Assembly (NCBI GenBank): GCA_023634235.1
Contig: JAMKCF010000008.1
Coordinates: forward strand, 10,496,176 to 10,560,175
Source: Pisaster brevispinus
Lineage: Eukaryota; Echinodermata; Asteroidea; Forcipulatida; Asteriidae
DNA: 64,000 nt
Reading direction: 5' to 3'
Shown one piece after another: positions 54,716 to 63,479 of the stretch. How positions within the stretch are numbered: the first letter of the stretch is position 1; each line of letters begins with the position of its first letter. Both the position numbers and the translations under genes were made by a program. The notes under the pieces are model-generated. The model was not told the DNA's origin. It did no database searches and was given only the letters and a program-made list of their open reading frames with translations.

Positions 54716-55109
54716 TCTACTTCACTCTACTTACATGTAGAGCGAATACTACATTTGCATAGACTCGCACCGAGAAGGCGGTGGGTATATACGCAGAACT
54801 ATTGTATGTCAGCAGAGGCGTAGGACACAGGGCGCGCCCGAGGGGAGAAAAAAACCCCGGGAGGCCTAGGATCCACCCCGTTTTGGTTTTTGGGGTTTTT
54901 TTTTTTTATTTTTTTATTTTTATCTACCCAGAAGCGGGACACCGCGACTTGGGGGTAGACGAGCATGGCCAAGGGGTTCACAGGCTCGTGCGCAAGAAGT
55001 CAGGGGGGTATCGCCATTATGGGGGTAAAAAACATAATGGGTCAGTCACATAAATCTCGAATGACATAAGATATATATGAGGAGAGACAAGGAAGAGTAA
55101 ACTCACCAG

Positions 55110-55850
55110 TTAGTGAGCCTGGGAGGCTCGACTGGCCGCCTTCAGAACTTCCCGTCCTGCCCTGCCGTCTGCCTGGAGGACGTCCTTCAGGTAGCGCTCA
55201 GAAAATGTGTTGGGGTTCTTCCAGCAGGCCGCCTTGGTGATGTCCGCTAGAGGCACACCCCTAAAGAAGGCCCAAGAAGCGGCTACTCCTCTGACTTCAT
55301 GCGCCCGAATGGGACCGTCGACCGTAGGCCAGCCACCCGGTACCGAGCGGATTGCCGCGACAATCCAGCGCGAGATAGTATCACCTGACGCCGCCCGGAA
55401 GGGTGGGGTCGTCGTGATAAATAGGCCAGCATAGGCCAGCAGACCGTCCCACCGCACCGTCAGTGCGTCGATCTGCCACGCATTGGGGTCTGGGCCCCTT
55501 GCACAGTAGATCGGCAGTTGATTGTTCGCGTGGGAGGCGAACAAGTCCACGTGGGGCCGGTCGATCAGTTGGAAGAGCGACCGAGCCACCTGTGGGAGCA
55601 GGGACCACTCCGTCGGGCAATCCAACCTCTGGAAAGAGCGTCGGCTGTGACGTTCTCTTCGCCCGCGATGTGGACTGCTGACAGTGCTGTCCCGTGCTGT
55701 ATGCACCAATGGATGAGGTCCCATGCTAGTGCACACAGCCGGCCTGACCGAGTGCCCCCCTGGTGATTGATTTACGCCACTACTGTGGTGTTGTCGCATC
55801 TCACCAGGACGGCTCATCCTCTGATGTCTGTCTGGAAATGTTTCAGTGCG
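55110..55850 (-). pseudogene. DIRS 2 post-RNase H region fused to the recombinase C-terminus
   Basis: Minus-strand frame within the 309-codon ORF: PHVDLFASHANNQLPIYCAR and WQIDALTVRWDGLLAYAG (end of the RNase H region). Directly after this come SGDTISRWIVAAIRSV, the A-H-E-V-R motif, WAFFRGVPLADITKAACWK and the Tyr in SERYLKDVLQ. About 250 residues that carry the linker and the N-terminal recombinase half in copy 1 are absent, so the ORF is an in-frame internal deletion. A recombinase lacking its first catalytic Arg is not expected to work. Confidence 0.8.
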
Positions 55851-56922
55851 TTGAAGACTGCTAACAGTTCCAAGACATTGATGTGGGACGATCGGTGATC
55901 GGGGCCCCATACGCCCGCCACTTGACGCGGGTGGAGGGTTGCCCCCCAGCCGTGGAGCGATGCGTCGGTCGTGATGGTTAGCGACGGGCGAGGCGGGCGG
56001 AAAGCACGGCCCTGCGCGACGTTCGCCTCGGCTAGCCACCTCAGCCTGCAGAAGTCTACCAAGTCCACCATGCCATAAGGCCCAACAGCCTGAGCCACGC
56101 CAGTGCCGGAGCCACTACCACCGGGAGGAAGAGGGACACACACTGTTGAAGGTTCAACAGGCGGTCCTCCGATGGGCGGGCCAGCCCCCTGAGAAGGTCG
56201 AGGGACGCACCCAGGAAGGTGGGGACCTGCGAGGGGGTGGGCCGAGATTTCTCGGCATTGATCATGAAACCGAGGTCGGAAGCTAGGCGCCAGGTAAGCC
56301 GGAGCGACGATTCCGTTTCCTCCCGAGAACGACCCACGACCAGCCAATCGTCGAGGTATATGAAGACTATGATGACTCGCCTCTGCAGTGCCACCCTGAT
56401 CGTCTTTATGATCCGGGTGAACACCCGTGGTGCGGTGGAAAGTCCGAACGGGAGCACTGCAAATTCGTACAGGGTATCGTTGTATTGGAAGCGTAGGAAT
56501 TTGCGGTGCTCCGGCCTGATTGGTACGTGAAGATACGCGTCCTTCAGGTCCAGACTTGCCGCCCAAGCGGGCGTTGATATTGATTCCAGGATTGTCCTCA
56601 GCGTCTCCATACGGAAACGCTTCGGAGGTATAAACCTGTTGAGGGGTTTCAGATTTAGGATCGGGCGCCACACGCCAGCCTCCTTCTTGGGTGTCAAGAA
56701 GAAGGTTGACATGAGGCCCATCCGAGTCCCCAAATGGGGGACAATACGCACCGCTCGCTTCCGGAGGAGAGTGTTGATCTTCCCCTCGAGAGAGAGCGAC
56801 GCCTTGCCATGTCGGACGGTACGGGCGTTGGCTGATTTAGCATGTCCGACGGGGGGGGGGGGGGGGGGGGGGTCCTCGTAAACTCGAGCGCGTAACCGCG
56901 CCTGATTGTTTCGAGAACCCAA
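55814..56922 (-). pseudogene. DIRS 2 reverse transcriptase and RNase H
   Basis: Two overlapping minus ORFs. RT: STFFLTPKKEAGVWRPILNL, RFRMETLRTILESIS, AASLDLKDAYLHVPI, FAVLPFGLSTAPRVFTRI and the catalytic FIYLDDWLVVGRSREE (about 56360). After a frameshift near 56.05 kb the RNase H reads LTITTDASLHGWGATLHPRQ (about 55.95 kb). These are characteristic DIRS motifs (Y-L-D-D-W; T-D-A-S-x-x-G-W-G-A). The RT itself is open and keeps its catalytic Asp pair, which argues for a fairly recent insertion. Confidence 0.85.
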
Positions 56923-59589
56923 CGGTCGGAGGTAATCTGACCCCAGGACCCCCGGAACTCCTGAAGGCGGCCTCCCACGGGTCCGTCGGCGGGAGGTCGC
57001 CCGGAGACAGTCAAGTCACTTGCGCCACGCCCCGATATAACGGGGAGCGGGCGCACGGAAGCCGCGGCCCGATCGGGCACGCTGCTGTCCGGGAGGGGGC
57101 TGGAGAATCGTGAGCCGGCCGAGTTTCTGCCACGGCCACAAAAACTGCCCCGGCTCGCCTTTTGTGGGCCGCGTCGGGGGATGACAAAAGGCGCTTGTTT
57201 CTTGGCCTTACCTGCGTCTTTGGGTGCCAGGGCTCGCGGCTTCTTTAAATTGATCTTGTCGGTGGCTTTGAGGTGTTTAGCCTCGGCCTCCATTGAGTCC
57301 TGGAATCTTCCTGCAAACAGATCGGGCCCTGTGAGCGGAAGGTCATCTAGGCGCTTACGCGCACCCGCTGATGGCAGAAATAGCGCATCGAGAACATTGG
57401 CTCGGCGCGCCGAGGTCGCCAGGGTCGCTACTCTCGTAAACTGGTCCAACACGGAGCGGAGTCCGTTGTTGAGGCAGTGGAGAGCAGCGACCATCATGTC
57501 GGCCGGAACCGCCGACTCTTCCTTGCACCCCAACGCCAAATACTCGAGAGGAGCATGAGGAAGGAAGTGGCACGCATACCCATGCGCGCCGAAGTGTCCA
57601 TCTTCCGGGCAACGTCCTCCAGCTTCCCGTGGGTCTTATCCGCAAAGGGGAGTTTAGAGGACGCCGACCCTCTGTCGGCAGCCAGCTTGTCTGTGGCCGA
57701 GTCTGGCAGGACGGGGGTGGCAAAATACTTATTGAAGTCCCCAGAGGGAAAAACGATAGTATGGTTCCGTACGCTTGGAGTACGGAGTCCAAGTCTTTGC
57801 CCCCATCACCCCGTCCATGCGGTCCACGCACACCCGATCCAAGGGCATCACGGGGAAGGCCTTGGGTACCCCAGTCACCGGGCCCGACCTCCTCTTGAAC
57901 GATTGGCGTTCCGGCGGGGGGAGTTCCGAGTCAGAGGGGAGATTCAACGCCCTAATCATGTCCCTCTGGACCAGCCGCAGCTCGGTCTCAGAGACAGACA
58001 ATCTTTGAATACTATTGGTCAGCTCGTTCTCCTCCTCGGCCGAGATTGCCGAGTCGGAGGGACGAGATGTCCCCGGGGAATGGGAGCCGTATCCTGATGC
58101 CGCAATGGCACCATCGCGGCGTCCCAGTGAGTCATTGTCTGACTCAAAGGGCGCCGACGGGTGCAGGCTTATACCCGGCGCGGACGCTAGCACACGGGTC
58201 ACCGTGTGTGGCAGTGTCCGTGGGCCGGCAGGCACGCGGCCCTGGCCGTGACTGGCGGGCGGTGGCTGCAAGCCTGGAGGGGACTCCGGGGCACGTTAGC
58301 CGTGTGGCAGCCCCCGTTGGTTTGGGGTCACCCAACCGTGACCGTGGTGACTGGGGGCCCCTCAGGGGTGGCCGAGTCATAGGGGCCTTGGCCTGAATCA
58401 TCCCGTCGGCCCGATAGGGAGGCCGCAAGGGTGTTAAAGGCCTCCAAAAAATCCTCTCGGGAGATCGAGGGTGTCGTGGCCTAGCGGATAAGAGCACCGA
58501 ACTCAAGCTCTGGTGCTTCTGTTCAGCAGAGTGTGGGTTCGAATCCCGGTCGTGACACTTGTGTCCCTGAGCAAGACACTTAACTATAATTGCTTCTCTC
58601 CACCCAGGGGTAAATATGGGTACCTGTGAGGGCAGAGATGGTTCTTGTGATTGATTTAGCCGAGTAGCGCATTATTTGTTGCACAGGTTTAAGGAATGAA
58701 TTAAGGCCCAGTGACCAGGGATAATAATGTCAGAAGCGCTTTGAGACGCCCTTCAGGTGTGAAAAGCGCTATATAAAAACGGGTTATTATTATCGGTTCG
58801 GCGCCTCTGTGGCGTTTGCCACGGTGCGCCCGTTCGGAAGACCCGCTCGAGCTCGACGGTGAACGGCGAGATCGGCAGGACTTCTTTCTCTTCTTCTTGG
58901 AAGAGCGATTCCGAGTGGTCTCCGAGGAGGGCTCGGACGTCACTTGGGTCACTGGGATGCCCGAACAGCAGGTAAAACCCGATGTGGAGGGCGGGCCCTC
59001 GGAGCGTACTGATCCGAGGGGGCCCCATAGGGCATGCTCCCTGAGGCCAATGGCCCGAGCGGCCGACAGTGCCCCTAGCCCGATGGCGTAGGCGGGTGTT
59101 GCACGGTCAAGGCGGCCGTACAGGAGCCCGTCCCTAGGCACTGTGTTATCCACGGTGGCATAGGGAGGGTCCGGGTGCATTGAGCCGTGGGGGGGGGGGT
59201 AATCCCTCCGGCTGCATATGTCCCGTGGCCATGCCTGGGTGCATCGAGCCGTGGAGGGGTAGTTCCTCCGGCTGCGTGTGCCCCAAAGAGGGGCCTGGGG
59301 CGTCCGCGGTGAGCAATTTCTTTGCCTTACCGGGACTCTTCCCCTTCGGTTGGGTGGGCCCATGTATACTAACCAGGGACGGGGGAACCGTAAGGTCCCT
59401 CGCCCGGTTAATGGACCCGTCAGTCCCAGCAGCCAGCAGTGGCTGAGGGGGCTGACTGGGGGATTGCTGCTGCGGCGAGGTAGTGTCACCGGTGCAATCC
59501 CCTGAGAGCTCAGGCTGTCCCGGAGGGATGTAGGTCCCTCCAGTTCCGACATGCCCTGCTCTCCCCAATTTTCTACTCATTTCTTCCAC
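56694..59589 (-). pseudogene. DIRS 2 gag-like region, interrupted by a SINE
   Basis: Minus frames: a Gly/Pro-rich start (59589-58800) with DGLLYGRLDRATPAYAIGLG and KKKRKKSCRSRRSPSSSSGS; the SINE (58470-58798); then SEEENELTNSIQRLSVSETE (58 kb), DKLAADRGSASSKLPFADKT (57.65 kb), ALHCLNNGLRSVLDQFTRVA and DALFLPSAGARKRLDDLPLT (57.4 kb); and a basic, Arg/Gly-rich end. Probably the element's capsid or nucleic-acid-binding protein, by position. A poly-G run at 56849-56871 and a few frameshifts break it. Confidence 0.7.
58470..58798 (+). mobile_element. tRNA-derived SINE, copy 2 (in DIRS 2)
   Basis: Starts GAGGGTGTCGTGGCCTAGCG, has GTGGGTTCGAATCCCGGTCG (box B), CTGAGCAAGACACTTAAC in the body, and a tail with AAAACGGGTTATTATTATC. 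Its presence is confirmed by comparison with DIRS copy 1 (41.83 kb), where GGAGATCGAG continues directly into the sequence that here follows the SINE. Nearly identical to the copy at 18186-18533 apart from a deletion of about 26 bp, so both are young. Confidence 0.85.
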
Positions 59590-59689
59590 GAAACGACAAC
59601 AACAAACACCACAAACAACTCTACAATTTATTTTACTTTTAATAGAATTATCTCAAAGCAGGAATAACGCTTTTATTCAGATATAATCT

Positions 59690-59885
59690 GGAGCTTTTTA
59701 CAAACAACATTACCTTCGCCTGCGCTAAGAGAAAAAGAGGACGCTAATGTAGTGTGCATGTCACAGGGCGTCGGGGACAGGACATTTGGGGGCGCTATTG
59801 TGTGTAAAACTCTAAGCAATTCGCCTGCCGGCTTAGGGAACAATGCAAATGTAGTATTCGCTCTACAGGTAAGTAGAGTGAAGTA
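59690..59885 (-). repeat. Right terminal inverted repeat of DIRS copy 2
   Basis: Reads on the minus strand TCTACTTCACTCTACTTACC, GAGCGAATACTACATTTGCA, AAGCCGGCAGGCGAATTGCT, GACGCCCTGTGACATGCACA and GCGTCCTCTTTTTCTC. It is about 95 percent identical to 54455-54600 over some 150 bp, and its outer 45 bp match 54716-54760. Confidence 0.8.
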
Positions 59886-59888
59886 GAC

Positions 59889-60757
59889 TTGTTAAATCAA
59901 GCAACCCCAGACAATGAAACGGCTACAGAAGATCAAGATGATGATGATAATATAATCACTGGCCTGAGTATGAGAAGGATGTTCCGGTTTCAATTACCAA
60001 TGTGGAGGTTCCTGATGATATTTCCAATTGTAGTGAAAGTTGTGATGAGGTGGTTCAGAGAAGTACTGAATTACCTCATCACTGCCACCATTCCCTTGAA
60101 GATTGATGCTGAACCATTTCTTCCATCGGCATGGGAGACTATCAATGATGACACCATACCCTTAGATGAAACCATGAGCCACACTTCAAGTTTGTCACAG
60201 ATGGAAACAGATTCCATTGGTGTAAGTCCAGAAGAGACTAAACACATGACCAACACACATGGAGATTACGGAGAGACTGAGAAGTTACTGCATGCTTCAC
60301 AAGACAACGACCAAGAAGGTATTCCGGTTCCCATTGCTGAGATTTCTTGTGAGATTCACACGAACAATGATTCAGTAGAAAGTGGTACAAGTGAAGTATT
60401 CCCATTTACTGAGGAGTCAAAGACTAAAATTCCTGATGCCATCTTGAAGGATTCCGGTGGTGTTTGCGATGAGACTTTTGAGTGCGTACCAGATCTGGGT
60501 GAAGACCTTGACATTGGCGCAGAAATTGGTATCGAAACAACTTTGAGCCCTTCTTGTGAGAATGAAAACGCGACAGATGAAGCAGCAGAGAAAGACACCT
60601 CCATCACTGACATACCTGTAAAGACAGACTCCGCTATTGAAGTTATTGTAGAGACATCTGTAAGGTTGATGTATCCAAGTCAGGTAGACAGCGTCAACCA
60701 CCTAAAAGATTCACCTACGATTCGTTTGGGCAACCAACTTATAACAAACTCAGCGTG
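59889..60757 (+). pseudogene. pol: Gypsy 2 C-terminal tail, right of the DIRS insertion
   Basis: 289-codon open frame beginning NQATPDNETATEDQDDDDNI. It has a hydrophobic basic stretch (FQLPMWRFLMIFPIVVKVV) and a long acidic Ser/Thr/Glu-rich part. In the neighbouring frame the last codons read RQRQPPKRFTYDSFGQPTYN, the usual end of Gypsy polyproteins of this lineage, so a frameshift lies near 60.68 kb. I considered an envelope protein because of the hydrophobic stretch. There is no signal peptide, Cys pattern or furin-like site, and it is in pol register. Confidence 0.65.
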
Positions 60758-60855
60758 AACGCGCACTAAAATATTGGTTTCCAGATTTCTGCAAGCTACT
60801 GTTCTTCCCGACTAAGAGTAGCATCTGGACGATGCCACTAGTTTAGAAGGGGGGA

Positions 60856-61470
60856 TGTGTAGCCCCTACCCCAAAGTGATTTAGCACCCCAATTGGTCAG
60901 TGTTGATTAGGGCCATGCGCCTGAAGCAGCCATGTTTGATACATGTACATGTACTGTCACAATTCGTCTATAAACAAGTTGTGTTGTCATTTGTTTACAT
61001 TGTGTTTTGATTTACACATGTAATGAACATTTAAAAGATTGATAAACCCTTCCAGAACATCGGTTTTGACTTATGAGTAATCATTGGCTCTCAGTTATTC
61101 ACTGCAGTGTGTGTGTGTGCCCTACCCTACTGGATGACCCAGGATCTTGTGTTTTATAACTGATCCTTGGGAATTCTTCAAGGGATCTTCACTAATCTTA
61201 AGTGCACCTTGGGAGGAACTTCTGGGGAGGAACACCAACTGTCATGACTGTACCGGTAACCATCATGGACACAACGCAGTGTCAATATCGCGTGTGCACA
61301 AACTGAACATAGAGATCTCTTACTTATTAAGGCCTGATACGATCATATCCTTTTTTTTATTAGATATATTGGGTTTAAACTGTTGTTGTGAAATAAACAA
61401 GAAGACTTGTTGTAATTAAACAGAGATTTTGTGATCTTGGTGATTTATTATATAGGTGTACGACTTACAA
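60856..61470 (+). repeat. Probable 3' LTR of Gypsy 2
   Basis: Follows the polypurine tract AGAAGGGGGGA and starts TGTGTAGCCCCTACCCC. It contains AAATAAACAAGAAG (possible polyadenylation signal, about 61401). The end is uncertain because no 5' LTR exists in the window for comparison. The 90-codon ORF inside (61147-61419) is not considered a gene. Confidence 0.6.
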
Positions 61471-61856
61471 TTACTAAGAGTTATTTCAGCCCATTCAAGC
61501 TCATCAAAGAACAATGCATTTTCACAATAATTAACGATTAAGTTTCAAATCGGACACCATGGCTAGCTTGCTGATTGCGCCGTGATTGCACATCACAGCA
61601 AGGCATCGGAGATTACCTTGTTATTCGAATCCTAACCGGTAGAGGACCTATTGCTTTGTGCACAACCCATTTGATTTTTGCATGAGCAACACATGTAATT
61701 CCTACGTACGTTTATGGTTTTTGATAAAATGCATTGGATGGAAATAAGTGTTATATAATCGTGATTCCTTATAAAATTTATTAGCATGAAAAACACAAAT
61801 TTTTTACTGTGACGTCATCAGGTGTCAAATTACGGTAATTCAAAGCTTATTCCAAA
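61471..61856. other. Unassigned DNA right of the Gypsy LTR
   Basis: No gene or structured repeat recognised; the exact end of the LTR may lie here. Confidence 0.35.
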
Positions 61857-63060
61857 TGTTGTAAAGTCGTATTGTTTGTGTTGTTTTGTAGCTTACAACA
61901 ATTGCAACAATTTATTTTTTAAAATGGCTTCACTTTGACCTTTACTTCCGGTCCGAACAGGAAGCTCAAAACTTTAACAACACATATCTCCTGAACCACA
62001 TGTCATAATTAAAAAGTCGTAAGGTTTGTGTTAAATTGTAGCTTACAACAATTGCGACACTTTATGTATAATCATGGCCTCATTTTGACCTTTACTTCTG
62101 GTCCAATCAGGAAGCTTAAAACTTTAACAAATCATATCTCCTGAACCACATGTCATAAAGTCGTAATGTTTGTGTTGTTTTCTAGCTATCAACACTTGAG
62201 CTTTTTTTTTATTAAAAACGATGACCCCCCTTTGACCTTTACTTCCGGTCCAAAACAAGATCAGATTTTGTTAAACTATATACACTGTGGTGATCACTCT
62301 TGATAACAAGCATTCATTTCGAACAAGATAACATCATATACACAACATACAGAATCAGTTCATATCTTTGGATAAAAAAAACTTTGAGGTCAACAGAACA
62401 ATTGTAAAAATTCTGATCTAAAAAACTACGTAATATTTCAACATAAATTTTGCATCACGTTATAGTTGAGTAATCCTGCTCAAACTTTTGCACAGAGATG
62501 ATAACATTTTAATATTTGCATCGGGTCGAAACTGGACGTCAAAGCAAATAAGTCTGTTGAACCATGTTGTATCCGTTATTTTAAGTCACATACACTGCAA
62601 GTAGGAATACAGTTGGCGTCGCTTGCTAATTTATTGTATATTGCACACCCAATTAATGATAGTTTGTGTAATATTTTTATCAAGTATACGTCCTCAGAAA
62701 AAGCTCCTAAGACTTAATAAACGATACACAGTGTAACCTCATTTAACCATGACCTCCGGTTCAAACCGGAAGCTAAACATTAATGTTTCAAAAAAACATA
62801 ACTTCAAAAGCACACATTTTTTTAAAACAATCTTTACATCATTGGGAAAGTGTTTATCAACTTAAGAAATGACACACAGAATACGACCCAATTTGACTTT
62901 GACTTCCGGTTCAAACCGGATGATCAAATTCAATATTTGAAATAATCATAACTCCTGAACCACACATTGGATTTTTATTAACTACACGGCATTACAAAGG
63001 GCACAAATCACGTTTATAAAATGAAATATTGTTCAATCATAATTTGATGACATCGATCAC
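61857..63060 (-). repeat. Array of the CCGGAAGT-type repeat, reverse orientation
   Basis: Clear tandem units: GTAGCTTACAACAATTGC (61891 and 62039), TTTGACCTTTACTTCCGGTC (61935, 62083 as a variant, 62230), AGGAAGCTCAAAACTTTAAC and CATATCTCCTGAACCACATG (61983, 62143). The period is about 145 bp over 61857-62300. Further, more diverged units follow at 62740-62960, with the palindromes CTCCGGTTCAAACCGGAAG and CTTCCGGTTCAAACCGGA. Non-coding. Confidence 0.75.
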
Positions 63061-63296
63061 GAACACCTTGTTTTTGTAGCAAACAAAAACTCAATGTCTA
63101 GTTAACATTTTTTTTCATTTATGCATTGGAAGCTGCCTAAATGCAGCCAACTTGCATTTACTCAATGCTGGTGACAACCAACATCATTACAGGCAGCCAA
63201 TTATATGCACAAGATTCCCCATGTCATGTGACAGGTGTGACCACAACACAAAAATATTTCCCAGAAGACTACAAGAAACTAATCAAAGTGTCTTAC
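63061..63296. other. Intron beside exon A
   Basis: Splice donor region and AT-rich intron. The plus-strand ORFs over exon A are antisense shadows of it. Confidence 0.5.
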
Positions 63297-63479
63297 CTGC
63301 AAAATGCGTCTTTGACAGGAGCGATGTCTGTAGTACTTGTAAACACCAAAGTTATATACCCTTTTGTCATTGAAGGCGTTGTTTACTTCTGCTATCGTGC
63401 GGGCTTCTGTTTCTGCAGATGCCACAATACCAAGCAATCTTGAATAGTGCACAGCATCATCGATAGATATTCTGCCAGT
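63297..63479 (-). CDS. Exon A of a tandem-PH-domain gene (first exon visible here)
   Basis: Minus-strand exon of 183 bp, exactly 61 codons, all open. It is preceded by an acceptor (…ccccag) and followed by a strong donor (CAG|gtaaga). The first half (…ISIDDAVHYSRLLG…) is probably helical linker. The second half (VYNFGVYKYYRHRSCQRR) looks like the first strands of a PH domain, which normally binds phosphoinositides or proteins at membranes. It ends in phase 0 and joins exon B, 16 kb away, without breaking the reading frame. Its start is an intron border, so the initiator codon lies to the right of the window. I do not recognise the gene. The PH assignment rests on the joined exon chain. Confidence 0.72.

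Larger units (their letters stand above)
54716..59885 (-). mobile_element. DIRS-type retrotransposon copy 2, nested in Gypsy 2
   Basis: Left end TCTACTTCACTCTACTTAC and GTAGAGCGAATACTACATTT are inverted to the right end, which reads AATGTAGTATTCGCTCTAC and TAAGTAGAGTGAAGTAGA at 59846-59885. The genes are on the minus strand: gag-like (59589 to 56694), RT and RNase H (56922 to 55814), recombinase end (to 55110). No target duplication, as expected for tyrosine-recombinase elements. It is clearly GC-richer than its surroundings. A SINE sits in the gag region, and the N-terminal half of the recombinase is deleted. Confidence 0.88.
49201..61470 (+). mobile_element. Ty3/Gypsy retrotransposon 2 with PNMA-like gag, interrupted by a DIRS element
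   Basis: Plus-strand element: gag (49201-50420), protease remnant (50440-50900), RT (51300-52260), RNase H (52300-52770), integrase (53290-53940), C-terminal part (54030-54415), then the DIRS insertion, the rest of the C-terminal tail (59889-60757), polypurine tract and 3' LTR. The 5' LTR is missing: the start codon of gag lies only about 85 bp after the end of a LINE. Stops, frameshifts and lost catalytic residues show it is dead and older than Gypsy 1. Confidence 0.88.

Noticed and set aside
55110..56039. Tyrosine recombinase as a bacterial-type integrase or contamination
   Set aside because: It is directly joined to a DIRS-type RT-RNase H region with inverted terminal repeats, a eukaryotic retrotransposon arrangement seen in four relics in this window.
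57477..58097. 206-codon plus-strand ORF in the GC-rich DIRS region
   Set aside because: Antisense to the DIRS gag-like frame; long accidental ORFs are common in GC-rich DNA.
59889..60757. 289-codon ORF as an envelope gene or a host gene
   Set aside because: It lies in pol register after the integrase of Gypsy 2 and ends with the lineage-typical polyprotein end in a neighbouring frame; no signal peptide, Cys pattern or cleavage site is visible.
63141..63443. 100-codon plus-strand ORF near the right end
   Set aside because: It is antisense to exon A of the PH gene, which has splice borders and a matching phase with the next exon.
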